64,000 bases of DNA from Pseudomonadota bacterium. Its GTDB lineage: Bacteria > Pseudomonadota > Gammaproteobacteria > Burkholderiales > Rhodocyclaceae. Shown here piece by piece: positions 53,085 through 62,790 of the stretch (its first letter is position 1; the number at the start of each line of letters is the position of its first letter). The stretch is taken from NCBI GenBank assembly GCA_018241665.1, contig JAFEDK010000017.1, forward strand, positions 124,001-188,000, written 5' to 3'. The translations under genes and the position numbers were made by a program. The notes beneath the pieces were generated by a model, which saw only the letters and a program-made list of their open reading frames with translations, was not told the origin of the DNA and did not search any database.

Positions 53085-53945
53085 TCAGGCGAGAAGTTGG
53101 CGAAGATGATTGGGCAAGACCTGGCAGGCGTGGTGCAGGTCTGGATTGTAGTGGCGCAGATCTGTGATGCCTCGTTCAGCGAGGCGGGCATGCAGGCCCG
53201 CGGAACTTGGGTCATCGATTGTGCTGATGCTGGCACGAGCCAGCAACCAGGGACCACCGTAGGACGGCACGCTGATGAACGCGGGGCGCAAGCCGGCAAA
53301 GATGCCACGCATGCGTTGCCACAGGGCAATGGTCTTCTCAGCTTGATAGAACGGTGAGCCGAGCTGAACATGGATGATACCGCCGGCGTTCAGACTGGCC
53401 GCACACAGTCGCATGAATTCTTCGTGATGGAGGTGGGCACAGGCAGGATCGTCGGTGGCGGTGAGATCGAAAAGGATCAAGTCGAAGCGTTCACCGCGGG
53501 CATGGAGTTGGCGGAGGCTTTTGGCGGCATCGCGAATCTGCAGGCAGACACGGGGTGAATCGAAGCTGCGGGCCGGAAGGGCAGGGATGAACTGTCCGAC
53601 GAGGCGCACGACCTCCGGGTCAAGTTCGGCGACGACGATCCGTTCGAGGCTGGGATGTTTGAGTAGCTCACGGGCTGTGGCGCCGTCACCGCCGCCTAGA
53701 ATGAGGGCGCTGCGTGGGCTTGGGTGAGCCAGGGCCGGGATGTGGGCCAGGCTTTCATGAACGATGAACTCGTCAGCCTCGCTGGCCATCAGGTCGTCAT
53801 CCAGGCGATACAGGTGTCCGAAGGTGCTGGTGTGCTCGATGGTGATGCGTTGATACGCGCTGCGTCGCTCGATCAGTTGTGCTTTGGGTTTGAAAGCGAG
53901 CGAGACGTCGGGTGCAAGCGGAACATGAAAGCTTGGGTGTTTCAC
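53085..53945 (-). CDS. speE: Polyamine aminopropyltransferase (spermidine synthase)
   Basis: Transfers aminopropyl from decarboxylated SAM to putrescine; 286 residues. Motifs: HLYRLDDDLMASEADEFIVH (substrate region), ALILGGGDGATARELLKHP (SAM binding), VVAELDPEVVRL and FDLILFDLTATDDPA (catalytic Asp). Start is GTG 53945, with GGAG ten bases upstream. The start codon falls inside a perfect parS sequence, so the N-terminal codons VKH are fixed by that site. Confidence 0.93.
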   Translation of the reverse strand: MKHPSFHVPLAPDVSLAFKPKAQLIERRSAYQRITIEHTSTFGHLYRLDDDLMASEADEFIVHESLAHIPALAHPSPRSALILGGGDGATARELLKHPSLERIVVAELDPEVVRLVGQFIPALPARSFDSPRVCLQIRDAAKSLRQLHARGERFDLILFDLTATDDPACAHLHHEEFMRLCAASLNAGGIIHVQLGSPFYQAEKTIALWQRMRGIFAGLRPAFISVPSYGGPWLLARASISTIDDPSSAGLHARLAERGITDLRHYNPDLHHACQVLPNHLRQLLA

Positions 53946-53953
53946 GTGAAACA
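53938..53953. other. parS centromere site 1
   Basis: TGTTTCACGTGAAACA is the perfect palindromic ParB-binding sequence. It covers the GTG start of speE. About 7 kb from dnaA, the normal origin-proximal position for parS. Confidence 0.9.
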
Positions 53954-53959
53954 GCTCCG

Positions 53960-54724
53960 TCAGGCCAGGAATGTATCAAAGCTGAAGCGCATGATCAGCA
54001 CAACGACCACCAGCAGGAAGGCCTTGCGAATGAATACGGCGCCATGACGCAGAGCAAGCGCGGTACCAAGCCGGGAGCCGAGCAGATTGCAGGCGCCCAT
54101 GATCGCGGCCACTTGCCAGAATACTTCGCCGTGAGAGACGAAGACCCCGATCGCCGCCAGATTGGTGGCGACGTTGATGATCTTGGCGGATACCGATGCG
54201 TGCAGGAAATCCATCCCAAGGAAGCGGATGAACAGAAAGATCAGGAAGCTACCGGTACCTGGGCCGAAGAAGCCGTCATAGAAGCCGACGGCGGCACCGA
54301 TGGCGAGCGCTATCCGTTGTTCTCGGGATGCGTCGGCAAGGCGCTGGTGCTGGGTTCCGAAATCCTTGCGGATGAAGGTATAGGCTGCGACAGCCGTCAG
54401 CAGGACGAGGATCAGCGGGCGAAGGGCGGCCGGAGGAAAGAGCACGACGGTCCGGGCGCCGAGCCAGGATCCGGCTGCGGCGGCGAGGGCGGCTGGGGCG
54501 GCGGCGCGCCAAGGGATGCTCAGGCGTCGGCCGTATTGGACCGCGGCGCTGGTGGTGCCCAGCACACTGGCGAGCTTGTTGGTGCCGAACAGCGTGCCCG
54601 GACTTGCCTGAGGAAAGGTCGAAAAGAGCAACGGGATCTGTATCAGCCCGCCGCCACCGACGACGGCATCGACGGTGCCGGCAAAGAAGGCGCCAACGGC
54701 AAGAAGCGGAAGCGTCAAATCCAT
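53960..54724 (-). CDS. TSUP (TauE/SafE) family sulfite/anion exporter-like membrane protein
   Basis: Membrane protein of 254 residues with about eight TM helices. Family motifs: GAFFAGTVDAVVGGGGLIQIP in part (VDAVVGGGGLIQIP) and LFGTNKLASVLGTTSA in the first half, and the matching repeat GFYDGFFGPGTGSFLIFLF in the second half with AKIINVATNLAA. TSUP proteins export sulfite, sulfoacetate or other organosulfur anions; the substrate here is unknown. Start ATG 54724. Both ends of the gene carry parS sites. Confidence 0.9.
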   Translation of the reverse strand: MDLTLPLLAVGAFFAGTVDAVVGGGGLIQIPLLFSTFPQASPGTLFGTNKLASVLGTTSAAVQYGRRLSIPWRAAAPAALAAAAGSWLGARTVVLFPPAALRPLILVLLTAVAAYTFIRKDFGTQHQRLADASREQRIALAIGAAVGFYDGFFGPGTGSFLIFLFIRFLGMDFLHASVSAKIINVATNLAAIGVFVSHGEVFWQVAAIMGACNLLGSRLGTALALRHGAVFIRKAFLLVVVVLIMRFSFDTFLA

Positions 54725-54730
54725 GGGAGA

Positions 54731-54746
54731 TGTTTCACGTGGAACA
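54731..54746. other. parS centromere site 2
   Basis: TGTTTCACGTGGAACA, whose reverse complement is the classical Bacillus subtilis parS TGTTCCACGTGAAACA. Located seven bases upstream of the TSUP start and nine before the sir2 stop. Confidence 0.88.
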
Positions 54747-54754
54747 CGTGCTGC

Positions 54755-55597
54755 TCAGCCAAAGAAATGCCGTGCGGTCAGTGCTGCATGGATGCCGTTG
54801 AGGGCAGCCAGTCCGCCCTGGGGAATACGGACACCTCGCCCGGGGATTTCCGGCTCTGTCGGATTGATACGCACTAGCGGCTCTCCAAGCGTCTCGCTGA
54901 ACCAGCGGACCGTGGGAACGTGATTGCCCGCGCCGATCTCGACAATCACCGGATTGCGCGCGCTCTGCAGCCAGGTTTCAAGGCGCCGTCGCTGGGCATT
55001 GCTGCGTTGGCCCAGCCAGTCTCCATCTCCGAACATCAAAATATTGGGGCGCAGGAGGTTGTTGCAGTGGGGGCAGCGAGGCAGTTGGGATAGCAGGCGG
55101 CAGGTCCTGTCGTCCACTTCGGGCTTGAAGTTGTCGGCAGGGCTGATTGCTCCGTTGCAACCGTCCACGCACTGGAGGTGATGAATGGAGCCATGCACCT
55201 CGCAGATCTCGTCCTCGTTGTAGCCGGCCTGCTGAAACTGGCCGTCCACATTGGACGTGAACACGAAGGCCCCCTTGGGTAGATGACTGGCGATCTCGCG
55301 CAGGATCGTGAAGCCGTGATGCGGCTGGGTGCTCCGGTAGAGATTCAGGCGGTGGCCGTAGAAGCCCCAGGCAAGTACAGGGTCGCGTCGGAAGGCGGCC
55401 GGGTTGGCAATCTCTTCGAACGCGATACGGGCTTCGGCGAGGGCGGGGTAGGCACGCCAGAATCCGCTGTTGCCGCGGAAATCCGGCAGTCCTGAATCCA
55501 CACCCATGCCGGCTCCGACCGCGATGATCAGTCCGTCTGCGGCGGCGATCAGGTCTGCCGCTTCGGCATGTAAGGCGGCGTGTTTGATCTTGCTCAT
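54755..55597 (-). CDS. Sir2-family NAD-dependent protein deacylase
   Basis: Sirtuin-like enzyme of 280 residues. NAD-binding GAGMGVDSGLPDFRG, FTSNVDGQF, catalytic His in EVHGSIHHLQ, Zn ribbon with CVDGC and CPHC, then RPNILMFGDGDW. It differs from E. coli CobB (SNVDGQF in place of TQNID) and belongs to the Sir2-like group seen in betaproteobacteria. Start ATG 55597. Overlaps tam by four bases, so it is translated together with it. Confidence 0.9.
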   Translation of the reverse strand: MSKIKHAALHAEAADLIAAADGLIIAVGAGMGVDSGLPDFRGNSGFWRAYPALAEARIAFEEIANPAAFRRDPVLAWGFYGHRLNLYRSTQPHHGFTILREIASHLPKGAFVFTSNVDGQFQQAGYNEDEICEVHGSIHHLQCVDGCNGAISPADNFKPEVDDRTCRLLSQLPRCPHCNNLLRPNILMFGDGDWLGQRSNAQRRRLETWLQSARNPVIVEIGAGNHVPTVRWFSETLGEPLVRINPTEPEIPGRGVRIPQGGLAALNGIHAALTARHFFG

Positions 55598-56352
55598 CGC
55601 TGTGCGACGATGAAGATCCGTCGGAATGGGAACAGCGTGGTGCCACTTTCGTCGGTTGGGTAGGCCTCGGAGAGCTGCGTGCCCAGTTCGGCAAGGAAGG
55701 CCTCCCGGCTTGCATCGTCCATAGGCGCGACATAGGGCAGCAAGGTGGTGCCGCGGAGCCAGTCGAGCACAGGATTGGCGCCATGCAGGGCCTGCCAGTA
55801 GGTGGTCTCCCACAGGGACAGGCGTGTGCTGCGCGGGGCGAGCAGGCGGTGATACGCCGCCATGTCGAGAATGGCGCCCATGCGTCCGTTGCCGACCTTG
55901 CCGGACCAGGCTGGCGACGCGGCGAGTTCGCGGATCAGGCGGTGGGATGGCGCATCGAAATTGCCGGGCATCTGCACAGCCAGGATGCCGCCGGGTGACA
56001 GCATGTCGAGCAGGCGCGGGAAGAGGCTCTCGTGCTGTCCGATCCAGTGTAGCGCGGCATTGGAAAACAGCAGGTCCAGCGAGTCTTCGGAATCCCAGTG
56101 CTCGACGCCAGCCAGTTCGAAGCGGGCGTTCGGTAGCGTCTCACTCGCCCGCGCCAGCATCTCGGGGGAGCTGTCGAGCCCGGTCAGCTCCGCGTCCGGC
56201 CAACGCTCTGCCAACAGGCGAGTGACATTGCCGGCACCACAGCCCAGGTCAACGATGCGCGCCGGTCGGCTTGGAATACGCCCGAGAAGATCGAGCGCAG
56301 GGCGCAGGCGTTCATCGGCAAACTGCAAATAACGGTCTGGCTCCCAGGGCAT
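55594..56352 (-). CDS. tam: Trans-aconitate 2-methyltransferase
   Basis: SAM methyltransferase of 252 residues that detoxifies trans-aconitate by methyl ester formation. Opening MPWEPDRYLQFADERLRPAL, motif I VDLGCGAGNVTRLLAERWP, LTGLDSSPEMLARA, LLFSNAALHWI, LAVQMPGNFDAPSHRLIRE and C-terminal PFRRIFIVAQR are close to E. coli Tam along the full length. Start ATG 56352 is preferred over ATG 56358 because GGAG then has the right spacing. Confidence 0.93.
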   Translation of the reverse strand: MPWEPDRYLQFADERLRPALDLLGRIPSRPARIVDLGCGAGNVTRLLAERWPDAELTGLDSSPEMLARASETLPNARFELAGVEHWDSEDSLDLLFSNAALHWIGQHESLFPRLLDMLSPGGILAVQMPGNFDAPSHRLIRELAASPAWSGKVGNGRMGAILDMAAYHRLLAPRSTRLSLWETTYWQALHGANPVLDWLRGTTLLPYVAPMDDASREAFLAELGTQLSEAYPTDESGTTLFPFRRIFIVAQR

Positions 56353-56427
56353 GATCATGTCTCCTGCGCATTGGATGGAAGGTGGGCTTGATGCTGGCAA
56401 GCATAGCGCTGGAGCGCTCGTTGGTGT

Positions 56428-56658
56428 TCATACGTCGGGCTTGATGCAGTGGGCTGCTTTGGCAAGCTGGTATATCTGATCGACCTGGCGGTTGTCCGAC
56501 GCACCGCCGATCTTGCTTGCGTACTCGGCGCACTCCGGACGTTCCGCGATCAGCTCACTGGTTGCCTTCACCTTGTCGGTGAGGGAGAGGGGGGCTTCGG
56601 CCGAGCAGGCTGCCAGTGCCGTGACGAGCAGACAGGTGCAGAGTTTTGGCATGCGCAT
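56428..56658 (-). CDS. Small lipoprotein, unknown
   Basis: A 76-residue protein with signal peptide and lipobox LAACS (Cys near residue 18). The mature part (LTDKVKATSELIAERPECAE, KAAHCIKPDV) has two Cys that could pair. Start ATG 56658 or 56652. I do not recognise the family; similar short lipoproteins with a YASKIGG-like middle occur in betaproteobacteria. Confidence 0.75.
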   Translation of the reverse strand: MRMPKLCTCLLVTALAACSAEAPLSLTDKVKATSELIAERPECAEYASKIGGASDNRQVDQIYQLAKAAHCIKPDV

Positions 56659-56870
56659 GGATGGGGTCCTGAATGGCTGGCTGCTTGCGGCAGCCATGGG
56701 GAAAAGACGTTCGACCAACCTGGGCTTCAGTTGCTCGATGCAAAAGCGGGATGACGAGAATTATGTCGCATCTGGACGTCGGGAGCGGGGCAGGCCGAGA
56801 ACTAGTTCTCGAAGCTTTTTGCCTCCGAAGCCGATGCTTGAGATGAGGAGTACACAGACGGGTGAGGAAA

Positions 56871-57071
56871 ATGGAAAAGCTGCTTATCTCCCGCGGAAGG
56901 AACTGGAGCGGATTCGAGCGGCGCTCCGGTAAGGACCGGCGACAAAGGGAAGGCCGATCTCCCACTGGCTACGAACGTCGTCATCAGGTGGAACAGCGGG
57001 AAATCGAGGTTACCGAGTGGTACCTTTCCGAACCGGAATGGGAAATCCTGCAGAAGGTGTGGCTGCACTGA
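56871..57071 (+). CDS. Small basic protein with ERRSGKDRR motif, unknown
   Basis: A 66-residue protein, the only plus-strand gene between 43.9 and 61 kb. GAGGA sits just before ATG 56871. A basic head with FERRSGKDRRQ and GYERRH, then an acidic/aromatic tail (VTEWYLSEPEWEILQKVWLH). The ERRSGxDRR stretch occurs in many short bacterial proteins of unknown role. It might bind nucleic acid. Gene status is moderately supported by RBS and composition. Confidence 0.55.
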   Translation: MEKLLISRGRNWSGFERRSGKDRRQREGRSPTGYERRHQVEQREIEVTEWYLSEPEWEILQKVWLH

Positions 57072-57160
57072 TGAATGCAGGCCCAGGCTGCTGTTGAAAG
57101 GATTGGTTTGACAGCTATCCGGTGTTCCCGATCGTGGATGGGGATTCACTTCGGGCCGGC

Positions 57161-58507
57161 TTACTTTCCAATACAGAAGCGCGAGAAGATGACCCCGAGT
57201 AGATCGTCCGGCGTGAATTCCCCGGTTATCTCATTGACCGCCTCCTGAGCGAGGCGGAGCTCCTCAGCCATCAACTCCAGGGCATGGCGGTTTTCCAGCG
57301 CAGCCTGGGTGTGGGCCAGCGCAGTCCGTAGCGCGACCAGATGGCGTTCCCGGGCCAGGATGACGTCCTCGCCGTGGCGGTGCCAGCCGGCCACGCGCAG
57401 CAGTTCGCTGCGCAACAGGTCGACGCCTTGGTCGGCCTTGGCGGACAGGAACAGTTGGATGCCTTCCGGGCCTTCCAGTCGCTCGGGCTGGCGCTCCACC
57501 AGATCCACCTTGTTGAAGACGGTGACCCGTTCCACGCCGGCTGGTAGGCGTGCGTCGATGGCTGCATCGGCGTCGGTCACGCCGGCGCGCACATCCACCA
57601 GCCGCACGACGACGTCCGCCCGGTCGATCTCCTGCCAGGTACGGGCGATACCGATCTTCTCGACTTCATCGGTCGTGTCGCGCAGGCCGGCGGTGTCGGT
57701 GATGTGGAGCGGGATGCCCTCGATCTGGATGGTCTCGCGCAGCGCATCGCGGGTCGTGCCGGCGATGTCGGTGACGATCGCGCGTTCCTCGCCGGCGAGG
57801 CGGTTCAGCAGGCTGGACTTGCCGACGTTGGGCTGGCCGACCAGCACCACGTGCAGGCCGTTACGCAGCAGGCTGCCTTGGGCTGCGCGGTCGAGGATGG
57901 CCGACAACTCGTTGACGATGACCGCGACACGTTCGAAGGCGCGTGCCTCGACGAGGAAGTCCACGTCTTCGTCCGGGAAGTCCAACGTGGCTTCCACCAG
58001 CATGCGCAGGTCGATGAGGCGATCACACAGGCCATGGACTTCCTTCGAGAAGCTGCCGGTCAGCGAGCGGACCGCCGAGCGCGCGGCGGCGGCGGTGGAG
58101 GCTTCGATGAGATCGGCGACGCTTTCTGCCTGGGCGAGATCGAGCTTGCCGTTGAGGAAGGCGCGGCGGGTGAATTCGCCGGGTTCGGCCAGACGGGCGC
58201 CGAGTTCCAGGCAACGGGCCAGCAGCATTTGCATGACCACCGGGCCGCCGTGGCCCTGCAATTCGATGACGTCTTCGCCGGTGAAGGAGTGGGGCGCCGG
58301 GAAGTAGAGGAGGAGGCCTTCGTCGATCAGTTGCCCGCTGCCGTCACGGAAGCGGGCGAACTGGGCGACCCGGGCTTGCGGCTCGCGGCCGGAGAAGGTG
58401 GCCACGAGCGCAGAGAGCTTCGGCCCGGAGATCCGGACCACGCCGATACCACCGCGCCCGGGCGCGGTGGCGATCGCCGCGATGATGTCACTCGGCGGGT
58501 TTGCCAC
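57161..58507 (-). CDS. mnmE: tRNA modification GTPase MnmE
   Basis: With MnmG it makes the cmnm5 group on U34 of tRNAs; 448 residues. N-terminal folate-binding domain ([20 protein letters not shown]), helical domain, G domain with G1 [15 protein letters not shown]2 [13 protein letters not shown]3 [14 protein letters not shown]4 NKVD, and the C-terminal FSRFCIGK with the functional Cys. Start ATG 58507 overlaps the yidC stop by 20 bp. mnmG is not adjacent. Confidence 0.97.
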   Translation of the reverse strand: MANPPSDIIAAIATAPGRGGIGVVRISGPKLSALVATFSGREPQARVAQFARFRDGSGQLIDEGLLLYFPAPHSFTGEDVIELQGHGGPVVMQMLLARCLELGARLAEPGEFTRRAFLNGKLDLAQAESVADLIEASTAAAARSAVRSLTGSFSKEVHGLCDRLIDLRMLVEATLDFPDEDVDFLVEARAFERVAVIVNELSAILDRAAQGSLLRNGLHVVLVGQPNVGKSSLLNRLAGEERAIVTDIAGTTRDALRETIQIEGIPLHITDTAGLRDTTDEVEKIGIARTWQEIDRADVVVRLVDVRAGVTDADAAIDARLPAGVERVTVFNKVDLVERQPERLEGPEGIQLFLSAKADQGVDLLRSELLRVAGWHRHGEDVILARERHLVALRTALAHTQAALENRHALELMAEELRLAQEAVNEITGEFTPDDLLGVIFSRFCIGK

Positions 58508-60131
58508 CGGCCGCGATCATCCGGTTGATCTGCCATTGCTGGGCGATCGACAGGGAGTTGTTCACCACCCAGTACAGCACGAGGCCGGCCGGGAACCACA
58601 GGAACATGAAGGTGAACAGGATCGGCATCAGCATCATCACCTTGGCCTGGATCGGATCCGGCGGAGCCGGGTTCAGGCGGGTCTGGATCAGGCTGGTGGC
58701 GCCCATGATCAGCGGCAGGATGTAGAACGGATCCTTCACGGACAGATCGTGGATCCAGCCCAGCCACGGCGCGCCGCGCATCTCGACGACGCCGAGCAGC
58801 ACCCAGTAGAGGGCGATGAACACGGGGATCTGGATCAGGATGGGCAGGCAGCCGCCGAGGGGATTGACCTTCTCGCGCTTGTAGAGGTCCATCATGGCCT
58901 GCTGCAGCTTCATCTTGTCGTCGCCGTGCTGCTCCTTCAGGCGCTGCAGGCGCGGGCCGAGGGTCTTCATCTTGGCCATCGACTTGTAGCTGGCGGCGGA
59001 CAGCGGGAAGAAGATTGCCTTCAGCCCGATGGTCACCAGGATGATGGCCCAGCCCCAGTTGCCGGTCAGCTTGTGGAACCACTGCAGCACCCAGAACAGC
59101 GGCGCGGCGATGATGGTCAGCCAGCCATAGTCCACCACCAGGTCGAAGCCCTTGGCGAACTGGTCGAGGCGGCTCTGTTCCTGCGGGCCGGCGTACAGCG
59201 GCACCGACAGCTTGCCGGTCTGGCCCGGGGCGATGCTGGCCACCGGCACGATCACGCCAGCGGAGTACAGGTCGGAGCTGATCTGGTTGGCGAAGAACTC
59301 GCGCTCACCTTCCTTCGGCGCCCAGCCGGCGACGAAGTAATGCTGAACCATCGCGGCCCAGCCGTCGGAGGCCTTCGTGACGAACTTGGCCTTCTTGTCG
59401 GCGATGTCCTCGAACTTCACCTTCTGGTATTTCTCGGTCTCGGTGTAGAAGGCCGGGCCGGTGAAGGTCTGCACGCCGAAGCCGCCGGGCTGCTCGGCCG
59501 GCTTGCCGTCACGGGTGAACTGGAAGTAGGCGTGCGGCGCCAGCGGTGCGGCGCTGCCATTGGCGATCTCGTAGCTCACGTCAGCCACGTAGCTGCCACG
59601 ATGGAAGGTGATCAGCTTGCTGACCTTCACGCCATCGGCAGTCGGCGCCGCGTCGAGGCGAAGCGTCACGGCATCTTCGCCGTCCTTCAGGGCGACGTTC
59701 TTGCTGCTCAGCGTGAACAGGGTCTTGTGATTGGGCAGGCCGTTGCCGATCAGGCCGGTCTGGGCCGCGTAGTTGTGCTTCTCGCCGTTGTCGAAAAGTA
59801 CGTAGTTGCGGGCCTGGTCTTCAGTTGCCTTGTGCTGGGTCAGCTCCAGGCGAATGATGTCGCCGCCCTGGGAGGAGATTTCGGCCACCAGCAGGTCGGT
59901 GCGCACGGTGGCGATTTCGGCGGGCGCTGCGGCTGCCACAGCAGCCTGGCCGGGTACGGCGGCGGCGCCAGGAGCCGCCGTGGCGGTAGGCGTCGGTACG
60001 CCGGTGGCTGCGCTGCTGCCGGCGGCAGCTACGGGCGGAACCTTGGGCTGGTTGTGCTTCTGCCAGCCGTCCCACAGCATGACCAGCGAGAACGAGAAGA
60101 CGAGAAGGAGGATCAGGCGACGGTTGTCCAT
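58488..60131 (-). CDS. yidC: Membrane protein insertase YidC
   Basis: Inserts and folds inner-membrane proteins alone or with Sec; 547 residues. TM1 [20 protein letters not shown], an Ala/Pro-rich linker, the large periplasmic P1 domain (about 75-340), then five core TM helices: [19 protein letters not shown], the hydrophilic-groove Arg region after [20 protein letters not shown] (cytoplasmic hairpin), [35 protein letters not shown] and [20 protein letters not shown]. Start ATG 60131. Confidence 0.97.
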   Translation of the reverse strand: MDNRRLILLLVFSFSLVMLWDGWQKHNQPKVPPVAAAGSSAATGVPTPTATAAPGAAAVPGQAAVAAAAPAEIATVRTDLLVAEISSQGGDIIRLELTQHKATEDQARNYVLFDNGEKHNYAAQTGLIGNGLPNHKTLFTLSSKNVALKDGEDAVTLRLDAAPTADGVKVSKLITFHRGSYVADVSYEIANGSAAPLAPHAYFQFTRDGKPAEQPGGFGVQTFTGPAFYTETEKYQKVKFEDIADKKAKFVTKASDGWAAMVQHYFVAGWAPKEGEREFFANQISSDLYSAGVIVPVASIAPGQTGKLSVPLYAGPQEQSRLDQFAKGFDLVVDYGWLTIIAAPLFWVLQWFHKLTGNWGWAIILVTIGLKAIFFPLSAASYKSMAKMKTLGPRLQRLKEQHGDDKMKLQQAMMDLYKREKVNPLGGCLPILIQIPVFIALYWVLLGVVEMRGAPWLGWIHDLSVKDPFYILPLIMGATSLIQTRLNPAPPDPIQAKVMMLMPILFTFMFLWFPAGLVLYWVVNNSLSIAQQWQINRMIAAGGKPAE

Positions 60132-60177
60132 CGGTGTCAGTGTCAGGAAGGGGTTGAGGCGGACCGGAGGCGGTGGA

Positions 60178-60390
60178 TCAGGGCACAGGGTCGAAGCCGC
60201 CGCCACTGAAGGGATGGCAACGGCACACCCGGCGTGCGGCGAGCCACGAGCCCTTCAGGGCTCCATGACGTTCCACGGCCTCCACGGCGTACTCCGAACA
60301 GGACGGAACGAAGCGGCAGTTGCGTCCCAGCATGGGGCTGATGGCGTAGCGATAGACCTGCAGCAGGGCCAGCACGGCGCGTTTCATCAC
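60178..60390 (-). CDS. yidD: Membrane protein insertion efficiency factor YidD
   Basis: Short membrane-associated protein of 70 residues. [20 protein letters not shown] and the motif [13 protein letters not shown] are diagnostic, with four Cys. Start ATG 60390 (a second ATG follows directly), overlapping the rnpA stop by four bases. Part of the rpmH-rnpA-yidD-yidC-mnmE block. Confidence 0.97.
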   Translation of the reverse strand: MMKRAVLALLQVYRYAISPMLGRNCRFVPSCSEYAVEAVERHGALKGSWLAARRVCRCHPFSGGGFDPVP

Positions 60391-60878
60391 TTTGCCTTGC
60401 TTTCGCGGCCTGCCTTGGGCAAACGCTCGAACAGGGCGAGCATGTCTTCGCGCATGGTGCGTCTCGTTACGTCGCCAACCTTAGCCGACAATCGTAACAC
60501 CAGATCGTAGTCCGGCAAGCTTGCGTGGGCATGACGGAACACGTCGCGGCCGATCCGCTTCACCAGGTTGCGCAACACGGCGCGCTTGGCGAGCTTCTTG
60601 GCGACAACGAGACCCAGGCGGGCGCCCCCGACTTCGTTCGGACAGTAGTGCAGTGCGAAGTACTTTCCGCGCAGCACGCGCCGAAAAGCAAAAACGGATG
60701 AGAACTCATCCGTTTTGTGCAGTCGCAAGGACGAGCCGAAGCCGAATCCTGCCGGGGGTGTCGCTTCCTCTGTCGCGCGGTCGTCGCTGTCGACAGGGGA
60801 AGTGGCCTCTGCGGCCTTAGACGGCGAGGCGATGACGGCCCTTGGCGCGGCGAGCGGCGATGACCTTGCGGCCGCCAC
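60387..60878 (-). CDS. rnpA: Ribonuclease P protein component (start uncertain)
   Basis: Protein subunit of RNase P, which trims tRNA 5' ends. The RNR signature [18 protein letters not shown] and [15 protein letters not shown] are clear. The frame starts at GTG 60878, inside rpmH (62 bp overlap), giving 163 residues with an Ala/Ser-rich extension; the only other start is TTG 60728. The long form is kept since [16 protein letters not shown], which resembles the family N-terminus, reaches past the TTG. A terminator-like hairpin lies in its first third. Confidence 0.85.
   Translation of the reverse strand: MAAARSSPLAAPRAVIASPSKAAEATSPVDSDDRATEEATPPAGFGFGSSLRLHKTDEFSSVFAFRRVLRGKYFALHYCPNEVGGARLGLVVAKKLAKRAVLRNLVKRIGRDVFRHAHASLPDYDLVLRLSAKVGDVTRRTMREDMLALFERLPKAGRESKAK
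60691..60716 (-). terminator. Attenuator-like hairpin inside rnpA
   Basis: AAAACGGATGAG and CTCATCCGTTTT pair perfectly; on the minus strand the stem is followed by TTTTT. It lies about 100 bp after the rpmH stop and within codons KTDEFSSVF of rnpA. It could end part of the transcripts so that L34 is made in excess. Confidence 0.5.
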
Positions 60879-60951
60879 GGGTGGCCATGCGAACCAGGAA
60901 GCCGTGGGTGCGCTTGCGACGGACGACGGAAGGTTGGTAAGTACGTTTCAT
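60817..60951 (-). CDS. rpmH: Ribosomal protein L34
   Basis: 44-residue basic protein of the large ribosomal subunit: [20 protein letters not shown], then [19 protein letters not shown]. Complete and standard length. First gene of the block rpmH-rnpA-yidD-yidC-mnmE and preceded by a good promoter. Confidence 0.98.
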   Translation of the reverse strand: MKRTYQPSVVRRKRTHGFLVRMATRGGRKVIAARRAKGRHRLAV

Positions 60952-60984
60952 TTTTCGTGCCCGAAAAGTTGAGTCAAACGCGCA

Positions 60985-61013
60985 ATTTGATACGTTAACC
61001 CACTGTTTGTCAA
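60985..61013 (-). promoter_or_regulatory. Sigma-70 promoter of the rpmH operon
   Basis: On the minus strand TTGACA (61008-61013) is a perfect -35 box and TCAAAT (60985-60990) a fair -10 box, 17 bp apart, 34 bp from the rpmH start. Confidence 0.75.
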
Positions 61014-61244
61014 GCACGTTTTTATGTCCCCGCGCAAGCCCCCGCTGGTCGGGCCTGATGATGGCGGGTGCCGCATGGCTGTCGGTCTGTACAAGCTGTG
61101 GATAAGTCTACGCCGGGAGGGTACAATACGCGTTTGGCCGGACCCCTTTGCGCGCCTGTCCGGCTGCCCCGACCGTGTGTCGGTGCGCCCCGTTCAACGA
61201 GAATCCGCGCGCATTCCGCTGTTTATCAAACCCACCCGTAGATC
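61014..61244. other. rpmH-dnaA intergenic region, conventional oriC location
   Basis: The strand of genes switches here, as at most bacterial origins. One perfect DnaA box, TGTGGATAA at 61097-61105, is seen; TACAAT at 61122-61127 could be the dnaA -10, with the box covering its -35. No cluster of boxes or long AT-rich block is visible, which is poor for an origin. Confidence 0.45.
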
Positions 61245-62702
61245 GTGCCCGAAGCCTCATCGTCGTCCCAATGCGCCGCCTTCTGGACGCATTGCCTGAG
61301 CTGCCTGGAGCAGGAATTGCCCGCCCAGCAGTTCAAGACCTGGATCCTTCCCCTGCGCGTCGAAGAACTGGCCGACGACGGGGTGGGACTGCGTCTGGTC
61401 GTTCCGTCCAACTTCCATCGTCAGTGGCTGCGTGACCGCTACCTGCGGCGCATCGAGGAGTTGGGCGAAGAATACTTCGGCGGCCTGCCGACCATCGAGG
61501 TCGGCCTGGCGCCGGCGGGCGGCCTGCGTCGTCCCGCGCCGGCTGCTGCGCCCGTTGCCGCGGCCCCGGCGGCTCCTGCTGCTGCGTCCTCCCCTGCTGC
61601 GGCGCCTGCCGTCGCCGCGCCGGCGGGGTTGCGTCCGGCGGCCCCGGAGGCTGGCACTTCCGCCGAAGTCGTCAACTACGACAAGTCGCGCCTCAACCCC
61701 GATTTCACCTTCGATACGCTGGTCACCGGCCGCGCCAACGACCTGGCCCGCGCTGCCGCCCTGCAGGTGGCCCAGAACCCCGGCGTGTCCTACAACCCGC
61801 TGTTCATCTACGGCGGCGTCGGCCTCGGCAAGACCCACTTGATCCACGCGCTGGGCAACTACGTCTTCAAGCACGACCCGAAGAAGGTCATCCGCTATGT
61901 GCACGCCGAGGACTACTACGCCGACGTGGTGCGTGCCTACCAGCAGAAATCCTTCGACGTCTTCAAGCGCTACTATCGCTCGCTGGACGTGCTGATCATC
62001 GACGACATCCAGTTCTTCAACAACAAGAACCGGACGCAGGAAGAGTTCTTCCACGCCTTCAACGCCCTCACCGAGGCCAAGAAGCAGATCATCATCACCA
62101 GCGACACCTACCCCAAGGACGTCCAGGGGCTGGAAGACCGCCTGATCTCGCGCTTCGACTGGGGCCTGACGGTGCAGATCGAGCCGCCCGAGCTCGAGAT
62201 GCGCGTCGCCATTCTCAAGAAGAAGGCCGAAGCCGAGCGCATCGACCTCAACGAGGACGTCGCCTTCCTGATCGCCAAGAACCTGCGCTCCAACGTGCGC
62301 GAGCTCGAAGGCGCCCTCAAGAAGGTGCTCGCCTTCGCCCGCTTCCACGGCCGCGACGTCAGCCTCGAAGTGGCCAAGGAAGCCCTCAAGGACCTGCTCA
62401 ACGCGCACAACCGGCAGCTCACCGCGGAGTTCATTCAGAAGACCGTCGCCGACTACTACAAGATCAAGGTCGCCGACATGCACTCCAAGAAGCGCACCCG
62501 CGTCATCGCGCGGCCGCGCCAAGTGGCCATGTTCCTCGCCAAGGACCTCACCCCGATGAGCCTGCCGGCCATCGGCGAAGCCTTCGGCGGCCGCGACCAC
62601 ACCACCGTGCTGCACGCCTGCCGCACCATCGCCGAACTCCGTCTCGGCGACACCCAGCTCAACCATGATCTGCACGTCCTGACCCAGGTTCTGCGCGGAT
62701 GA
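61245..62702 (+). CDS. dnaA: Chromosomal replication initiator DnaA
   Basis: ATP-dependent initiator of 485 residues. Domain I about 1-85 ([20 protein letters not shown]), domain II an Ala/Pro-rich linker about 88-140, domain III AAA+ with Walker [17 protein letters not shown] near 189, Walker [12 protein letters not shown] and the Arg-finger region [14 protein letters not shown]. Domain IV binds DnaA boxes: RHTTVLHA-type motif [14 protein letters not shown]. Start GTG 61245. The upstream DnaA box suggests autoregulation. dnaN and gyrB follow. Confidence 0.98.
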   Translation: MPEASSSSQCAAFWTHCLSCLEQELPAQQFKTWILPLRVEELADDGVGLRLVVPSNFHRQWLRDRYLRRIEELGEEYFGGLPTIEVGLAPAGGLRRPAPAAAPVAAAPAAPAAASSPAAAPAVAAPAGLRPAAPEAGTSAEVVNYDKSRLNPDFTFDTLVTGRANDLARAAALQVAQNPGVSYNPLFIYGGVGLGKTHLIHALGNYVFKHDPKKVIRYVHAEDYYADVVRAYQQKSFDVFKRYYRSLDVLIIDDIQFFNNKNRTQEEFFHAFNALTEAKKQIIITSDTYPKDVQGLEDRLISRFDWGLTVQIEPPELEMRVAILKKKAEAERIDLNEDVAFLIAKNLRSNVRELEGALKKVLAFARFHGRDVSLEVAKEALKDLLNAHNRQLTAEFIQKTVADYYKIKVADMHSKKRTRVIARPRQVAMFLAKDLTPMSLPAIGEAFGGRDHTTVLHACRTIAELRLGDTQLNHDLHVLTQVLRG

Positions 62703-62790
62703 TGATGAAACCTTTCGCCATCAAGATTGAAGGCCGGATGCCCGCCGCCGGGCGTCTGCCCCTGTAAAAACGATTCGGAGACCTCAGTCC

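Noticed and set aside
60387..60728. Short rnpA starting at TTG 60728
   Set aside because: No ribosome site precedes it and family-like residues extend upstream; kept only as an alternative.
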